A stretch of 13,239 nt of DNA from Planctomycetaceae bacterium (GCA_031287585.1 JAITST010000033.1:1-13239), one strand, 5' to 3'; positions 1-7,920 are shown, counted from the first letter of the stretch. A program made the numbers and translations. The notes: a model not told the origin generated them from the letters alone.

Positions 1-38
1 CAGTCGAGTAGGCGAGGAATGCCTCGACTACTCGACTG
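1..38. repeat. Strong hairpin at window edge
   Basis: Bases 1-17 pair with 22-38 around the 4-base loop AATG. Sixteen of 17 positions are Watson-Crick pairs and the one mismatch is G12/A27. No T-run follows (GTGAATTATT), so it is not a classic intrinsic terminator. It could be a REP-like palindromic repeat or a termination or processing stem of a gene left of the window. The element may extend past the edge. Confidence 0.7.
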
Positions 39-383
39 GTGAATTATTACAATGTCCGTGAGCGGTTACAATGAGTAAACAAGGACTTTAGAAAATTATT
101 TTGTTATGTTGCTTGGACACAGCATTTTTTGGGGCATTTAATCGAAAATAAAATCCCCCATTTATTTTTACACACCCTCCATTTGTTGCGAGTAAAAAAA
201 TTTTTAGGATATCCTCCCCAAATGTAAATGGATGGAAAAAATACTGACTCACAATTGCGGGCTAGATGTTCGCGTCCTTCAATGGTTGCAATTACGTTAC
301 AATTTGATAAAATTTAGCGTGATTTGTAGGGATTGTCTCTGCATTTACGTTAATGTCACCACCTTTTCAAGTAGGAGTATCAG
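39..383. other. Intergenic region upstream of the first esterase
   Basis: No convincing gene is seen. The stretch is AT-rich. It contains TTTTTACACACCCTCC at 165-180, which recurs inverted at 7822-7837. A weak promoter candidate is TTGCAA (286-291), 16 bases, TAAAAT (308-313), about 70 bases before the start codon at 384. A Shine-Dalgarno AGGAG at 373-377 lies 6 bases before that start. Confidence 0.5.
286..313 (+). promoter_or_regulatory. Possible sigma70-type promoter for the 384 esterase gene
   Basis: TTGCAA at 286-291 and TAAAAT at 308-313 are separated by 16 bases, followed by a leader of roughly 60-65 bases to the ATG at 384. The match is only fair and the region is AT-rich, so chance is a real alternative. 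Confidence 0.3.
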
Positions 384-2594
384 ATGAAACAGCGTAGTTT
401 TTGGCGTGTTCTCGCCGTTTGGTTTTTGTTTGTTGGTTTTTGTTCTTTGGTTTCTGCCGATGTTCGGTTGCCGGAGATTTTCGGGTCTAATATGGTTTTG
501 CAACGGGATTTGAAAGTTCCCGTTTGGGGTTGGGCGGATGCCGGTGAGAATGTTACCGTTTCGTTTGACGGTCAAACTGTATCCGCAACCGCTGACGCTT
601 CCGGTAAATGGAAAGTTGAGTTGTCGCCTTTGAAGGCAAACGCTACGCCGTCGGTTATGACAGTCAAAGGTACTAACGAATTAAAACTTGAAAACATTTT
701 AGTCGGCGAAGTTTGGCTTTGTTCAGGTCAGTCGAATATGGAGTGGCCGATGAATCGTTCCGCCGAATATAACGACGAGTTACCGAAAACAAACAACGCG
801 AAAATTCGTCTGTTTCACGTTGCGAAAGCGTGGGACAACTCGCCGAAGGAATCGCTCTCCGCGGCTTGGAAACCGTGCAATCAGGAAAACATTCCGGGCT
901 TCTCGGCTGTTGGTTACTACTTCGGTCAGAAACTTTCGGCAGACCTTGATGTGCCGGTTGGTTTGATAAACTCATCGTGGGGCGGTACCCGTATCGAACC
1001 TTGGACACCGCCAGCCGGTTTTCAGTCAGTTCCGTCTTTGAAGAATATCGCGGACGAGGTTGCGGCGAAAGACCCAAGTTCGGCTGCGTATAAAACGATT
1101 GTTGCGAAAACGTTGAAAGATTATTCGGACTGGGTAACCAAGTCGCAGGAAGATTTCAACGGCGGTACGAAACGTATTATGCCGCCGCCAACGTTCCCGC
1201 CTCAACTTGCTTTGTACACGAACCAGCAACAGCCGACAACTCTGCACAACGCTATGATAAATCCGTTTGTTCCGATGGCGTTGCGCGGCGCGATTTGGTA
1301 TCAGGGCGAGTCGAATATGGGTGAAGGTATGTTGTATGCCGATAAGATGGAAGCGTTGATAAAGGGTTGGCGAACGGTGTTCAACAACCCTGACATGGGT
1401 TTTTACTTCGTCCAACTTGCTCCGTATATCTACGGCAACGATTCAACACGGCTCGCGTATCTTTGGGAAGCACAGGCGGCTGTCGAAAAAAAATTACCGA
1501 AAACCGGAATGGCTGTCATCAACGACCTCGTTACGAACATCCGCGACATTCACCCGCCGCGTAAAAAACTGGTTGGCGAACGGCTCGCGTTGTTGGCGTT
1601 GAACAGAACGTATAACAAGACGGAAGTTGTTTGCGCGTCGCCGGAGTTTGATAGTTTGCAAACCAACGGTAATACGTTAGTTGTTAAATTCAAAAATGCG
1701 AAATCGCTTAAAACACGTGACGGCAAAGCACCCGACTGGTTTGAAATCGCTGGTGCGGACGGTATGTATAAGAAGGCGGACGCGGTCATTGACGGTACAA
1801 CGATTGAGTTGACGAGTGCGGGAATTGACGAGCCGTATGCGGTTCGTTTTGCGTGGAATCAAGAGGCACAGCCGAACGTTCAGAACGAAGCCGGTTTGCA
1901 ACTCGGTGCGTTTCGCGCGGGCGAGATTCCAGAGCGGGCGATACTGGACAAGTTAGTTCCGTCGGCGAAGGATTACAAGTTGGTTTACTCTCTCGACCCA
2001 ACGAATCCGCAGTTGACTAATAACAATACCGCGATAACTTACAAGACCGACAAGAGCCGTGAGATAACGGGCAGCGTGAAACGGGTGGGTTATTTTCTAT
2101 ATCTGAAACCGAAGGGCGGTACGCCGCAATTCGTTTTCGTGACAATGCCGCCGCTTAATAAGGACATCAAGAAACTTGGTGTGCCGGTGAAAAGTTCGGG
2201 AGCAAGATTTCAGAAAAATGTTAGTGACGTGACGGTTGAGTCGAATGTTGCTGGTGTTGAGACCGGAAAATTTGGTGACGGTTTTAACGTCGAGTTTTGG
2301 GAAGTCAACTACTCGCATGAGAACGAATCCAAAATCGCGGGCGCGTCTGATACCAAGTTTGATTTCGGTGATAAGTTGACAGAGGGACAACCGGGTTATG
2401 GTTCGATGCAAATACACAACTTCGCAAAGAAGCAAACAGTATTTGCGTTTAACAATTTTTCCGCAGGTAACACGTGCGATGTTGGTATTGGTAACAATCC
2501 AAGCACGGAAGAAAAACAGAATCCCGACTGGACATTCAGCAAATCCGCCGGAACACTTGAAGGCGGACAGTTGTTGATTTTGGTGTTGGAATGA
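384..2594 (+). CDS. Sialate O-acetylesterase-like secreted SGNH hydrolase with C-terminal extension
   Basis: A 736-residue protein, probably removing O-acetyl groups from sialic acid or other glycans outside the cytoplasm. Residues 1-25 form a signal peptide (KQR, then a hydrophobic stretch ending VSA). Residues 26-105 match the N-terminal beta domain of the family (MVLQRDLKVPVWGWADAGE). The SASA/SGNH core follows: GQSNMEW with nucleophile Ser117, the NSSWGGT block near 196-202, WYQGESN at 305-311, and the Asp388/His390 pair in DIHPPRK. The core ends near residue 520. Residues about 525-736 are an additional, probably beta-rich domain that I recall in planctomycete and verrucomicrobial homologues but cannot name. 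The start is set by AGGAG at 373-377, 6 bases upstream. The true substrate is not proven; xylan or other acetylated sugars are possible. Confidence 0.9.
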   Translation: MKQRSFWRVLAVWFLFVGFCSLVSADVRLPEIFGSNMVLQRDLKVPVWGWADAGENVTVSFDGQTVSATADASGKWKVELSPLKANATPSVMTVKGTNELKLENILVGEVWLCSGQSNMEWPMNRSAEYNDELPKTNNAKIRLFHVAKAWDNSPKESLSAAWKPCNQENIPGFSAVGYYFGQKLSADLDVPVGLINSSWGGTRIEPWTPPAGFQSVPSLKNIADEVAAKDPSSAAYKTIVAKTLKDYSDWVTKSQEDFNGGTKRIMPPPTFPPQLALYTNQQQPTTLHNAMINPFVPMALRGAIWYQGESNMGEGMLYADKMEALIKGWRTVFNNPDMGFYFVQLAPYIYGNDSTRLAYLWEAQAAVEKKLPKTGMAVINDLVTNIRDIHPPRKKLVGERLALLALNRTYNKTEVVCASPEFDSLQTNGNTLVVKFKNAKSLKTRDGKAPDWFEIAGADGMYKKADAVIDGTTIELTSAGIDEPYAVRFAWNQEAQPNVQNEAGLQLGAFRAGEIPERAILDKLVPSAKDYKLVYSLDPTNPQLTNNNTAITYKTDKSREITGSVKRVGYFLYLKPKGGTPQFVFVTMPPLNKDIKKLGVPVKSSGARFQKNVSDVTVESNVAGVETGKFGDGFNVEFWEVNYSHENESKIAGASDTKFDFGDKLTEGQPGYGSMQIHNFAKKQTVFAFNNFSAGNTCDVGIGNNPSTEEKQNPDWTFSKSAGTLEGGQLLILVLE

Positions 2595-2714
2595 TGGTAT
2601 TTTAGATTTTGATTTTAGATTGTATGTGGTACAAATGTTTACATTTGCAATTACACGCAGTCTAAAATCGAAAATCTGAAATCCGTCCGCATTTTTTGTG
2701 GTAAAAAATACCAT
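2594..2714. repeat. Nested inverted-repeat (MITE-like) element
   Basis: The outer arms ATGGTATTTT (2594-2603) and AAAAAATACCAT (2703-2714) are reverse complements. Inside, 2601-2622 pairs with 2658-2681 with two single-base bulges and one G-T wobble. At the centre, CAAATG (2632-2637) and CATTTG (2642-2647) form a 6-bp stem with loop TTTA. The element fills almost the whole gap between the esterase stop codon and the next gene and has no coding capacity. It could be a miniature inverted-repeat element, an unusual terminator, or both. Confidence 0.55.
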
Positions 2715-2730
2715 ACAATTAAAACCCTTT

Positions 2731-4224
2731 ATGTGGTTCATATTTTTCTGTTTAACGTTCCTGCTAATCGACATGGCGATTGGTTTTTATGTTGCTATAC
2801 TGTTGGGCTACGGACCACCAACGGTACGAGTCGCGCTCGGATTGTTATTAAACAAAAAAGACTTTGCTCTGGTTGAAAAGTATAAGGTAAAGTTGTTGAA
2901 ACTAATCGGACGTAAAACGGAGGATGAAGGTGAGGGCGATGCGCAACCGCAGCTAACGGAACAGCCGCAGACCGAACAACCACCCGAAAAAGATGCCGCC
3001 GGAGACCTCAACGCGATGATTGAGTCGCTCGCGAAGGCAGACCTTGCAGACTTGATGACCGACGAGAGTGCTGACGTGATGCAAGTCAGTCCGATACAAG
3101 AGGTGTTCGACGACACGCTCGCAACGGCGTTGAGCGAACGGGGTACCGAAGTTTGGATGATGAACGACAAAAACATCGAAACATCAATTATGCAACTCAA
3201 TGCTGTGATGATAAAGAACGGCAAGTTCTCCGCCGACCTCGACGAACGTTTGCGGTCAATTGTTGGTAAACCCGATGAAGCGTTTGTGCGAAAATGTTTG
3301 CAGGAGATGAAGGACGATTACGGTAATTACGTTTCGACGCAATCCGCGATAAGTGAAAAGATTAAGGAGCGTATGGACGAGTTCGGCGAGTTGAAACATA
3401 TTGCAAACAGTATCGAATTTTCAAATATGGAACAGGCATCGCAAATCGAAACGACCCTTAACAACCTAGACCAGATTGCGTTACGCGGTACGCCGGAGGA
3501 AGGCGTTTCGCGAATGATTACCGAACTCGCGCTGCTGTGTTCGGCACGTCATCGTTTGCGTGATATGCAAGACCTCGCGTTTCTCGAAATGGCTCACTAC
3601 GAAAACCGTGTTGATACAATTTCACCGCAACTATTCACTGACGAAGCAACAGGCATACGTAATCGAATCGGGATTGATGTTGCACTGGACGCTTGGTGGA
3701 AACAGGAAAAACAGAAACAACGAAGCGTCGTCTTTGCACTGCTTGATTTCGTTAAGTTGTCAGACTTGAATCTCGAATACGGTATCAAGCCGTGCGACAA
3801 GTTGATTGCGGTAGTTGGCAGGATGTTGGAAAAGACGTTCGACGCTCTGGATGTAACAGGAATGTATGCGGGCGGTTGTTTGTTTGTAGCAACGAGCAAC
3901 TTGGGGACGCAGAAAACGAAAACTGAAATAGACAAGTTTCGACAGAAGATTGCGAAGGCGGTTTTTGACGGCAGTAAAACCCGTACACCTAACGGCAACA
4001 AACCGCTCTTGATAAAAACAACGATGACGTGTGCGGTAATTGAAGTCGCAGGTTCATCATCACTAACAGACACATACGCCGCGTTAGACAAAACACTTGA
4101 GGATGCGAAAAAAATCGGGCAAAACCACACGTTCTTCTACGATGCAAACAAACCAAAAACCGAACCAAGCCCAATAGATGCCCCTGATTTCGGTATGGAG
4201 GAAGTAACGATAGAGTTGGTATGA
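2731..4224 (+). CDS. Membrane-anchored protein with degenerate GGDEF domain
   Basis: A 497-residue protein, probably a signalling or regulatory protein of the inner membrane. Residues 1-27 form one hydrophobic segment (FIFFCLTFLLIDMAIGFYVAI). Residues 60-92 are an acidic, Gln/Pro-rich linker. A predicted mostly helical region fills 95-295. Residues about 302-475 resemble a GGDEF domain: DEATGIRNR matches the usual DxLTGLxNR entry, and LLDFVKLSDLNLEYG matches the metal and substrate block. The signature itself reads YAGGCLF (379-385) instead of YGGDEF, and the second metal-site Asp is replaced by Val341. Diguanylate cyclase activity is therefore unlikely; GTP or c-di-GMP sensing, or a purely structural role, is possible. 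No Shine-Dalgarno is visible. An in-frame GTG at 2698 would add 11 residues but lies inside the inverted-repeat element, so ATG 2731 is preferred. A TPR gene follows after 32 bases. Confidence 0.75.
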   Translation: MWFIFFCLTFLLIDMAIGFYVAILLGYGPPTVRVALGLLLNKKDFALVEKYKVKLLKLIGRKTEDEGEGDAQPQLTEQPQTEQPPEKDAAGDLNAMIESLAKADLADLMTDESADVMQVSPIQEVFDDTLATALSERGTEVWMMNDKNIETSIMQLNAVMIKNGKFSADLDERLRSIVGKPDEAFVRKCLQEMKDDYGNYVSTQSAISEKIKERMDEFGELKHIANSIEFSNMEQASQIETTLNNLDQIALRGTPEEGVSRMITELALLCSARHRLRDMQDLAFLEMAHYENRVDTISPQLFTDEATGIRNRIGIDVALDAWWKQEKQKQRSVVFALLDFVKLSDLNLEYGIKPCDKLIAVVGRMLEKTFDALDVTGMYAGGCLFVATSNLGTQKTKTEIDKFRQKIAKAVFDGSKTRTPNGNKPLLIKTTMTCAVIEVAGSSSLTDTYAALDKTLEDAKKIGQNHTFFYDANKPKTEPSPIDAPDFGMEEVTIELV

Positions 4225-4256
4225 GCGTTAAATTTTAACTACAATTTTCAAAAACT

Positions 4257-5594
4257 ATGTCATCAGACGAAAATGAACAACTTCGCAAAGGTCTCGATGC
4301 GATGCAAAAACGCGACTTTGAATTAGCACTCGAAACGTTCAAACAAATAGTCGCGGTGAATCCGTCGTTTCTTGAAGCGTACTATTGTATTGGCAACGCT
4401 TATGAAGAGATGGGCAAGTTCGATGAAGCACTTGAGAGTTATTCAACGGTTCTGACATACTCGCCGCGTGAACCGGCAGTGTTCTACAATCTAGCGTGTA
4501 CGCATCGTAAGAAAGGTGAGAACGCGAAAGCGATTACGGAGTACAACAAAGCGATTGAGTTGAATCCGAAGTATGGTAAGGCGTATTACAATCGCGGTAT
4601 GGTTTTACTTTTGTCCGGCGAAGTTGAGAAGGCGGCTGCGGATTTTGATACCGCGATAAAAGAGATGCCGCAAGACCCTGACCCGTTGGTCGCGCGCGGG
4701 CTGATTCGGATTATCGAAGAACAACCAGAAAAAGCGTTGGCGGATTACGACGCGGCGATTAAACTCAATCCCGACCATTACAAGGCACACGGTAATCGCG
4801 GTAACGTGATGGAAATGCAAGACAAGTTGGACGAGGCGATTGCGGAGTTCACGACAGTAATACGTATCGCGCCGAACGATTTCAAAGGTTATATGAATCG
4901 CGGGTACATATATTTTCGGAAGAAGGAATACGAACGGTCGTTGGCGGATTACACTCGCGCAATCGAGTTGAATCCGCAATTTGCGAAGACGTATTGCTGT
5001 CGCGGTTCGGTTTACGCGGAGTTACGTCATCAGCAAAAAGCACTGGACGACTTCAACGAAAGTATTCGTCTTTCACCGAAAAGCCCTGACTTATACATCA
5101 AACGCGGACAAGCGAAATCTGCTATGGGCGACCGTATTGGAGCATTGGAAGATTTTATGGAAGCAACAAAGATGGCACCGGCAAACCAGACGGCGTTATT
5201 GAATCGTGCGTTGACAAGAACGCAACTAGGTTCAAACGACGACGCAATATCAGACTACACGGAACTGATTCGTTTGTCGTCGGGCAACGCGCAAGCGTAT
5301 CGTCTCAGAGGAACGCTGCTGGCAAGAATAGGAAGTATAGACGAAGCAATGAAGGACTTTAACAAATCAATAGAACTAGACCCAAACAACGAAAACAGCT
5401 ACTTTAATCGCGGCTTGATATACAGAATACAGGGCTTGCTGCCCCAAGCAATACAAGACTTCACAAAGTCAATAGAACTAGCCCCCAACCACGCACAAGC
5501 CTACAAAAACCGAGCATTCACCTACGGAATAGTCGGAAACAAAGAAAAAGGAATGGCTGATATGGAAATGTACGAAAAACTCAATGCCGAATGA
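4257..5594 (+). CDS. Tetratricopeptide repeat protein, about 13 TPRs
   Basis: A 445-residue protein built almost entirely of 34-residue TPR units, 13 in register from residue 5 to the end. The recurring pattern is YxNRGxxxxxxGxxxxAxxDFxxAIxLxPxx, for example GKAYYNRGMVLLLSGEVEKA. There is no signal peptide, membrane segment or catalytic domain, so it is probably a cytoplasmic protein-interaction scaffold. It starts 32 bases after the GGDEF-like gene on the same strand, which suggests co-transcription and perhaps a functional pairing. No clear Shine-Dalgarno precedes the ATG; the next upstream base context is AATTTTCAAAAACT. The last 300 bases use ATA, CTA and CCA codons more than the rest. 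The partner proteins cannot be told from sequence. Confidence 0.88.
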   Translation: MSSDENEQLRKGLDAMQKRDFELALETFKQIVAVNPSFLEAYYCIGNAYEEMGKFDEALESYSTVLTYSPREPAVFYNLACTHRKKGENAKAITEYNKAIELNPKYGKAYYNRGMVLLLSGEVEKAAADFDTAIKEMPQDPDPLVARGLIRIIEEQPEKALADYDAAIKLNPDHYKAHGNRGNVMEMQDKLDEAIAEFTTVIRIAPNDFKGYMNRGYIYFRKKEYERSLADYTRAIELNPQFAKTYCCRGSVYAELRHQQKALDDFNESIRLSPKSPDLYIKRGQAKSAMGDRIGALEDFMEATKMAPANQTALLNRALTRTQLGSNDDAISDYTELIRLSSGNAQAYRLRGTLLARIGSIDEAMKDFNKSIELDPNNENSYFNRGLIYRIQGLLPQAIQDFTKSIELAPNHAQAYKNRAFTYGIVGNKEKGMADMEMYEKLNAE

Positions 5595-5720
5595 ATTTAT
5601 AGTTATCAATTTTGTTGGACCATCTTGAGAGAGTATTAAACTTTTTGGACAAGGATACCGTTGACAAGTGGGCACTCAACCGTGTCTTCGTGACAAAAGA
5701 TTATCCGCTTACCAACTTTT

Positions 5721-6395
5721 TCATCTTCGGATTAGGATAATGTCTGACACGATTCCTAGAATCGCGTGTTGCCCCATACCGGATAGTATCGAACGTGTCC
5801 GCCACACTAGGCAACCCCAGAGCAGACCGGCTAGGATTGATGCAAAAAATTCCATTGGCGGATGTCCGAAGTGCAGCATCGTTGTTGCAAACGTTTGAAT
5901 GAGTATCGCGTTGCCGATACCAGTTGTTTCAGTCAAACCGTGTTGCAGAAATCCGCGAAACATAAACTCCCAGCCGAAGTAGTAACCAGCGTACAAAACC
6001 GAATGAAGTACGAGAATTGCGGTACTGACTTCGCCTGTCAGATTTTGCAGACGCAGGTTTTCGTTGAACGGATAGATGTTGACAAACGACTGATTATGTC
6101 CGGTCGCGTATGCAATCAAAACCATAACCGGTGCGGCGATACAAAACGTTCTCACCGTGCGTACCGCGTTACCGAGCCGCAATCCGTAGTCCGAAAGTTT
6201 TTCGCGTAAACCAAATTTCACAATCGCCATCGGCACAACACCAAACAGTAGAAACGCCGTAACGATTTTGTATTCGCTCAAAAGATATTCATTCAACACA
6301 AAGCGGTTCGCCAAATCAAATTCAAACGAAAGCGTCAGGCATTTCCAAAACACGGTTGCAAAAATTACGTAAAGCAGAATTATTTTGGGTTTCAT
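5721..6395 (-). CDS. CPBP-family intramembrane protease-like protein
   Basis: A 224-residue, strongly hydrophobic protein with about six to seven membrane segments (near residues 5-22, 42-61, 80-98, 123-141, 158-176, 181-197 and 203-222). The CPBP (Abi/Rce1-like) motifs are recognisable: motif 1 as WEFMFRG at 142-148, motif 2 as FATTMLH with His175, and motif 3 as His210 in GQHAILGIVSD. Motif 1 has Trp142 where the canonical EExxxR has its first Glu; Glu143 and Arg147 are kept. Family members cleave membrane-bound substrates or process peptides, but this one's substrate is unknown. It lies 108 bases downstream of the aminotransferase gene on the same strand and may share its transcript. It converges with the TPR gene, leaving 126 bases between their stop codons with no clear terminator. 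Confidence 0.78.
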   Translation of the reverse strand: MKPKIILLYVIFATVFWKCLTLSFEFDLANRFVLNEYLLSEYKIVTAFLLFGVVPMAIVKFGLREKLSDYGLRLGNAVRTVRTFCIAAPVMVLIAYATGHNQSFVNIYPFNENLRLQNLTGEVSTAILVLHSVLYAGYYFGWEFMFRGFLQHGLTETTGIGNAILIQTFATTMLHFGHPPMEFFASILAGLLWGCLVWRTRSILSGMGQHAILGIVSDIILIRR

Positions 6396-6503
6396 CTGAT
6401 TCTCAAATTGTTATAAAAATCGCAAAGACGCGAAGATAAAATAATTTGTTTGCGCACGGCGGCACAACTCATCACGCCTTCACGATTCGACAATTCGGTT
6501 TTA

Positions 6504-7691
6504 TCACCCAACAAACTCCTCTATCAAATCAAACGCCGTCGTCAGCATTTTCATATCCGCCGCAAACGACGCTCTCACGAAACCCTCGCACCCGAACGAC
6601 GACCCCATCACCGTCGCGACACACTTTTTCGACAACAATTCCAAACAGAATTGTTCGCTATTGTCGATCTTCGTACCGCATAACGTTCGCCCAAGATGTT
6701 GTTTGATATTGAAAAACGCATAAAACGCTCCGCCTATCGCGGGACACGATAATCCTTTGATTTTCGGTATCCGTTGCGAAACAAATTCTTTGCGATTCGT
6801 GAACTCGGTCAACATCTCATCCACGCATTTTTGGTCGCCGCGCAACGCGGCAACCGCGGCATACTGACTGATACTGCACGGGTTCGACGTTTCCTGACTT
6901 TGTAACTCGCCCATCTTCTTCGATATTGGAGCAGGTGCGAGCGTCCACCCGATTCGCCAACCCGTCATCGCGTAAGTCTTGCTAACTCCGTTCACAACAA
7001 TCGTTCGCTCCGGCAATTTCTGGTCAAGTGTCGGGAAACTCGTGAACGTGTTGCCCGGATAAACAAGTTTATCGTAAATCTCGTCTGCAACAACGAACAA
7101 ATCTCTCTCGATAACAACATCCGCAATCGCTTTCAATTCGTCACGCGAATACATCACACCGGTCGGGTTTGACGGACTGCACAACAACAGCATCTTCGTC
7201 TTCGGCGTAACAGCGTCGCGAAATTGTTTCGCCGTCATCTTAAATCCGTCCGCCTCGTCGGTCTGAACAATAACAGGAACGGCACCCGACAGTTTAACCA
7301 ACTCCGCGTAACTAACCCAGTACGGTGCGGGAATGATAACTTCGTCGCCAGCGTTCAAAGTCGAAAAGAAAGCGTTGTGTAACGCGTGTTTCGCACCGTT
7401 AGCAACGACAACCTGATTAGCCGCGTAGTCCAAACCGTAATCTGACTTGTACTTCTCGACAACTGCCGCTTTCAATTCAGGAATACCGCTGGCGAGTGTG
7501 TACTTAGTATGTCCGGCTTTCATAGCCGCCACTGCCGCGTCGCAGATGTGCGACGGTGTAACAAAATCCGGCTCGCCGACGCTCAAATCATAAACTGTCT
7601 TACCGGCTGCCTTCAACTCTTTTGCCTTAGCCGACATAGCCAAAGTAGCAGACGGCTCCAGCGCTCCAACAACATTAGAAATCGAAATCAT
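6504..7691 (-). CDS. Class I pyridoxal-phosphate aminotransferase, aspartate aminotransferase type
   Basis: A 395-residue cytoplasmic enzyme that transfers the amino group of aspartate (or a related amino acid) to 2-oxoglutarate using PLP. Fold-type I landmarks are all present: SVGEPDF near 37-43, YTLASGIPELK at 64-74, NPTG at 175-178 (Asn175 binds the cofactor), DEIYDKL with Asp203 and Tyr206, the Schiff-base Lys238 in NGVSKTYAMTGWRIGW, and the substrate carboxylate Arg373 in GFVRASFA. Length and sequence fit the subgroup typified by the Thermus enzyme. The ATG at 7691 is chosen because MISISNVVGALEPSATLAM aligns with family N-termini. A longer in-frame reading to 7883 would add 64 unrelated residues. 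A possible AGGAG lies 12 bases upstream of the ATG. Prephenate or another amino-acid specificity cannot be excluded. Confidence 0.92.
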   Translation of the reverse strand: MISISNVVGALEPSATLAMSAKAKELKAAGKTVYDLSVGEPDFVTPSHICDAAVAAMKAGHTKYTLASGIPELKAAVVEKYKSDYGLDYAANQVVVANGAKHALHNAFFSTLNAGDEVIIPAPYWVSYAELVKLSGAVPVIVQTDEADGFKMTAKQFRDAVTPKTKMLLLCSPSNPTGVMYSRDELKAIADVVIERDLFVVADEIYDKLVYPGNTFTSFPTLDQKLPERTIVVNGVSKTYAMTGWRIGWTLAPAPISKKMGELQSQETSNPCSISQYAAVAALRGDQKCVDEMLTEFTNRKEFVSQRIPKIKGLSCPAIGGAFYAFFNIKQHLGRTLCGTKIDNSEQFCLELLSKKCVATVMGSSFGCEGFVRASFAADMKMLTTAFDLIEEFVG

Positions 7692-7855
7692 AAAAAACGC
7701 AAACTCCTGTATGATATTTGTAACGGAATCAATAAACATAGATAATGCAGACGCAAAATCACAAACGATAAGATTGTACCAGATATTCAGGAATTGAGTA
7801 GGGGAGAGATGGAGGGTTCTGGGAGGGTGTGTAAAAAATTTTCCCAAAATCTCTA

Positions 7856-7884
7856 TTGACTTCACTGCAAATAGTGTGTACAAT
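7856..7884 (+). promoter_or_regulatory. Sigma70-type promoter of the prepilin-like gene
   Basis: TTGACT at 7856-7861 and TACAAT at 7879-7884 are separated by exactly 17 bases. Each hexamer has one mismatch to TTGACA/TATAAT. It is the best promoter match I found in the window and points toward the DUF1559 gene, leaving a leader of about 85 bases. Confidence 0.7.
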
Positions 7885-7896
7885 GCCAGACTTCAC

Positions 7897-7920
7897 GCTT
7901 GCGATATGTTTTTCGCAAGC
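7897..7920 (+). promoter_or_regulatory. Leader hairpin before the prepilin-like gene
   Basis: GCTTGCGA (7897-7904) and TCGCAAGC (7913-7920) form a perfect 8-bp stem with an 8-base loop. It would sit close to the 5' end of the transcript from the 7856 promoter. That placement would suit mRNA stabilisation or control of expression, but no function is shown. Confidence 0.5.

Noticed and set aside
673..1415. Open frames antisense to the first esterase
   Set aside because: They are Arg/Ser-rich readings opposite a well-supported enzyme, as expected by chance.
2698..2730. GTG 2698 as start of the GGDEF-like gene
   Set aside because: It lies inside the inverted-repeat element and has no ribosome site; ATG 2731 directly precedes the membrane segment. 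The choice remains uncertain.
2097..2774. A 225-residue minus-strand frame across the esterase end and the repeat element
   Set aside because: It has no domain or ribosome site and lies opposite a conserved coding region, so it is taken as a by-product of the esterase codon use.
5862..6209. Plus-strand open frame opposite the CPBP gene
   Set aside because: The minus strand encodes a coherent membrane protein with family motifs; the plus-strand reading has no recognisable features.
7692..7883. Longer aminotransferase start at 7883
   Set aside because: The added 64 residues do not match the family, run across the divergent promoter, and lengthen the enzyme beyond the usual 390-400 residues.
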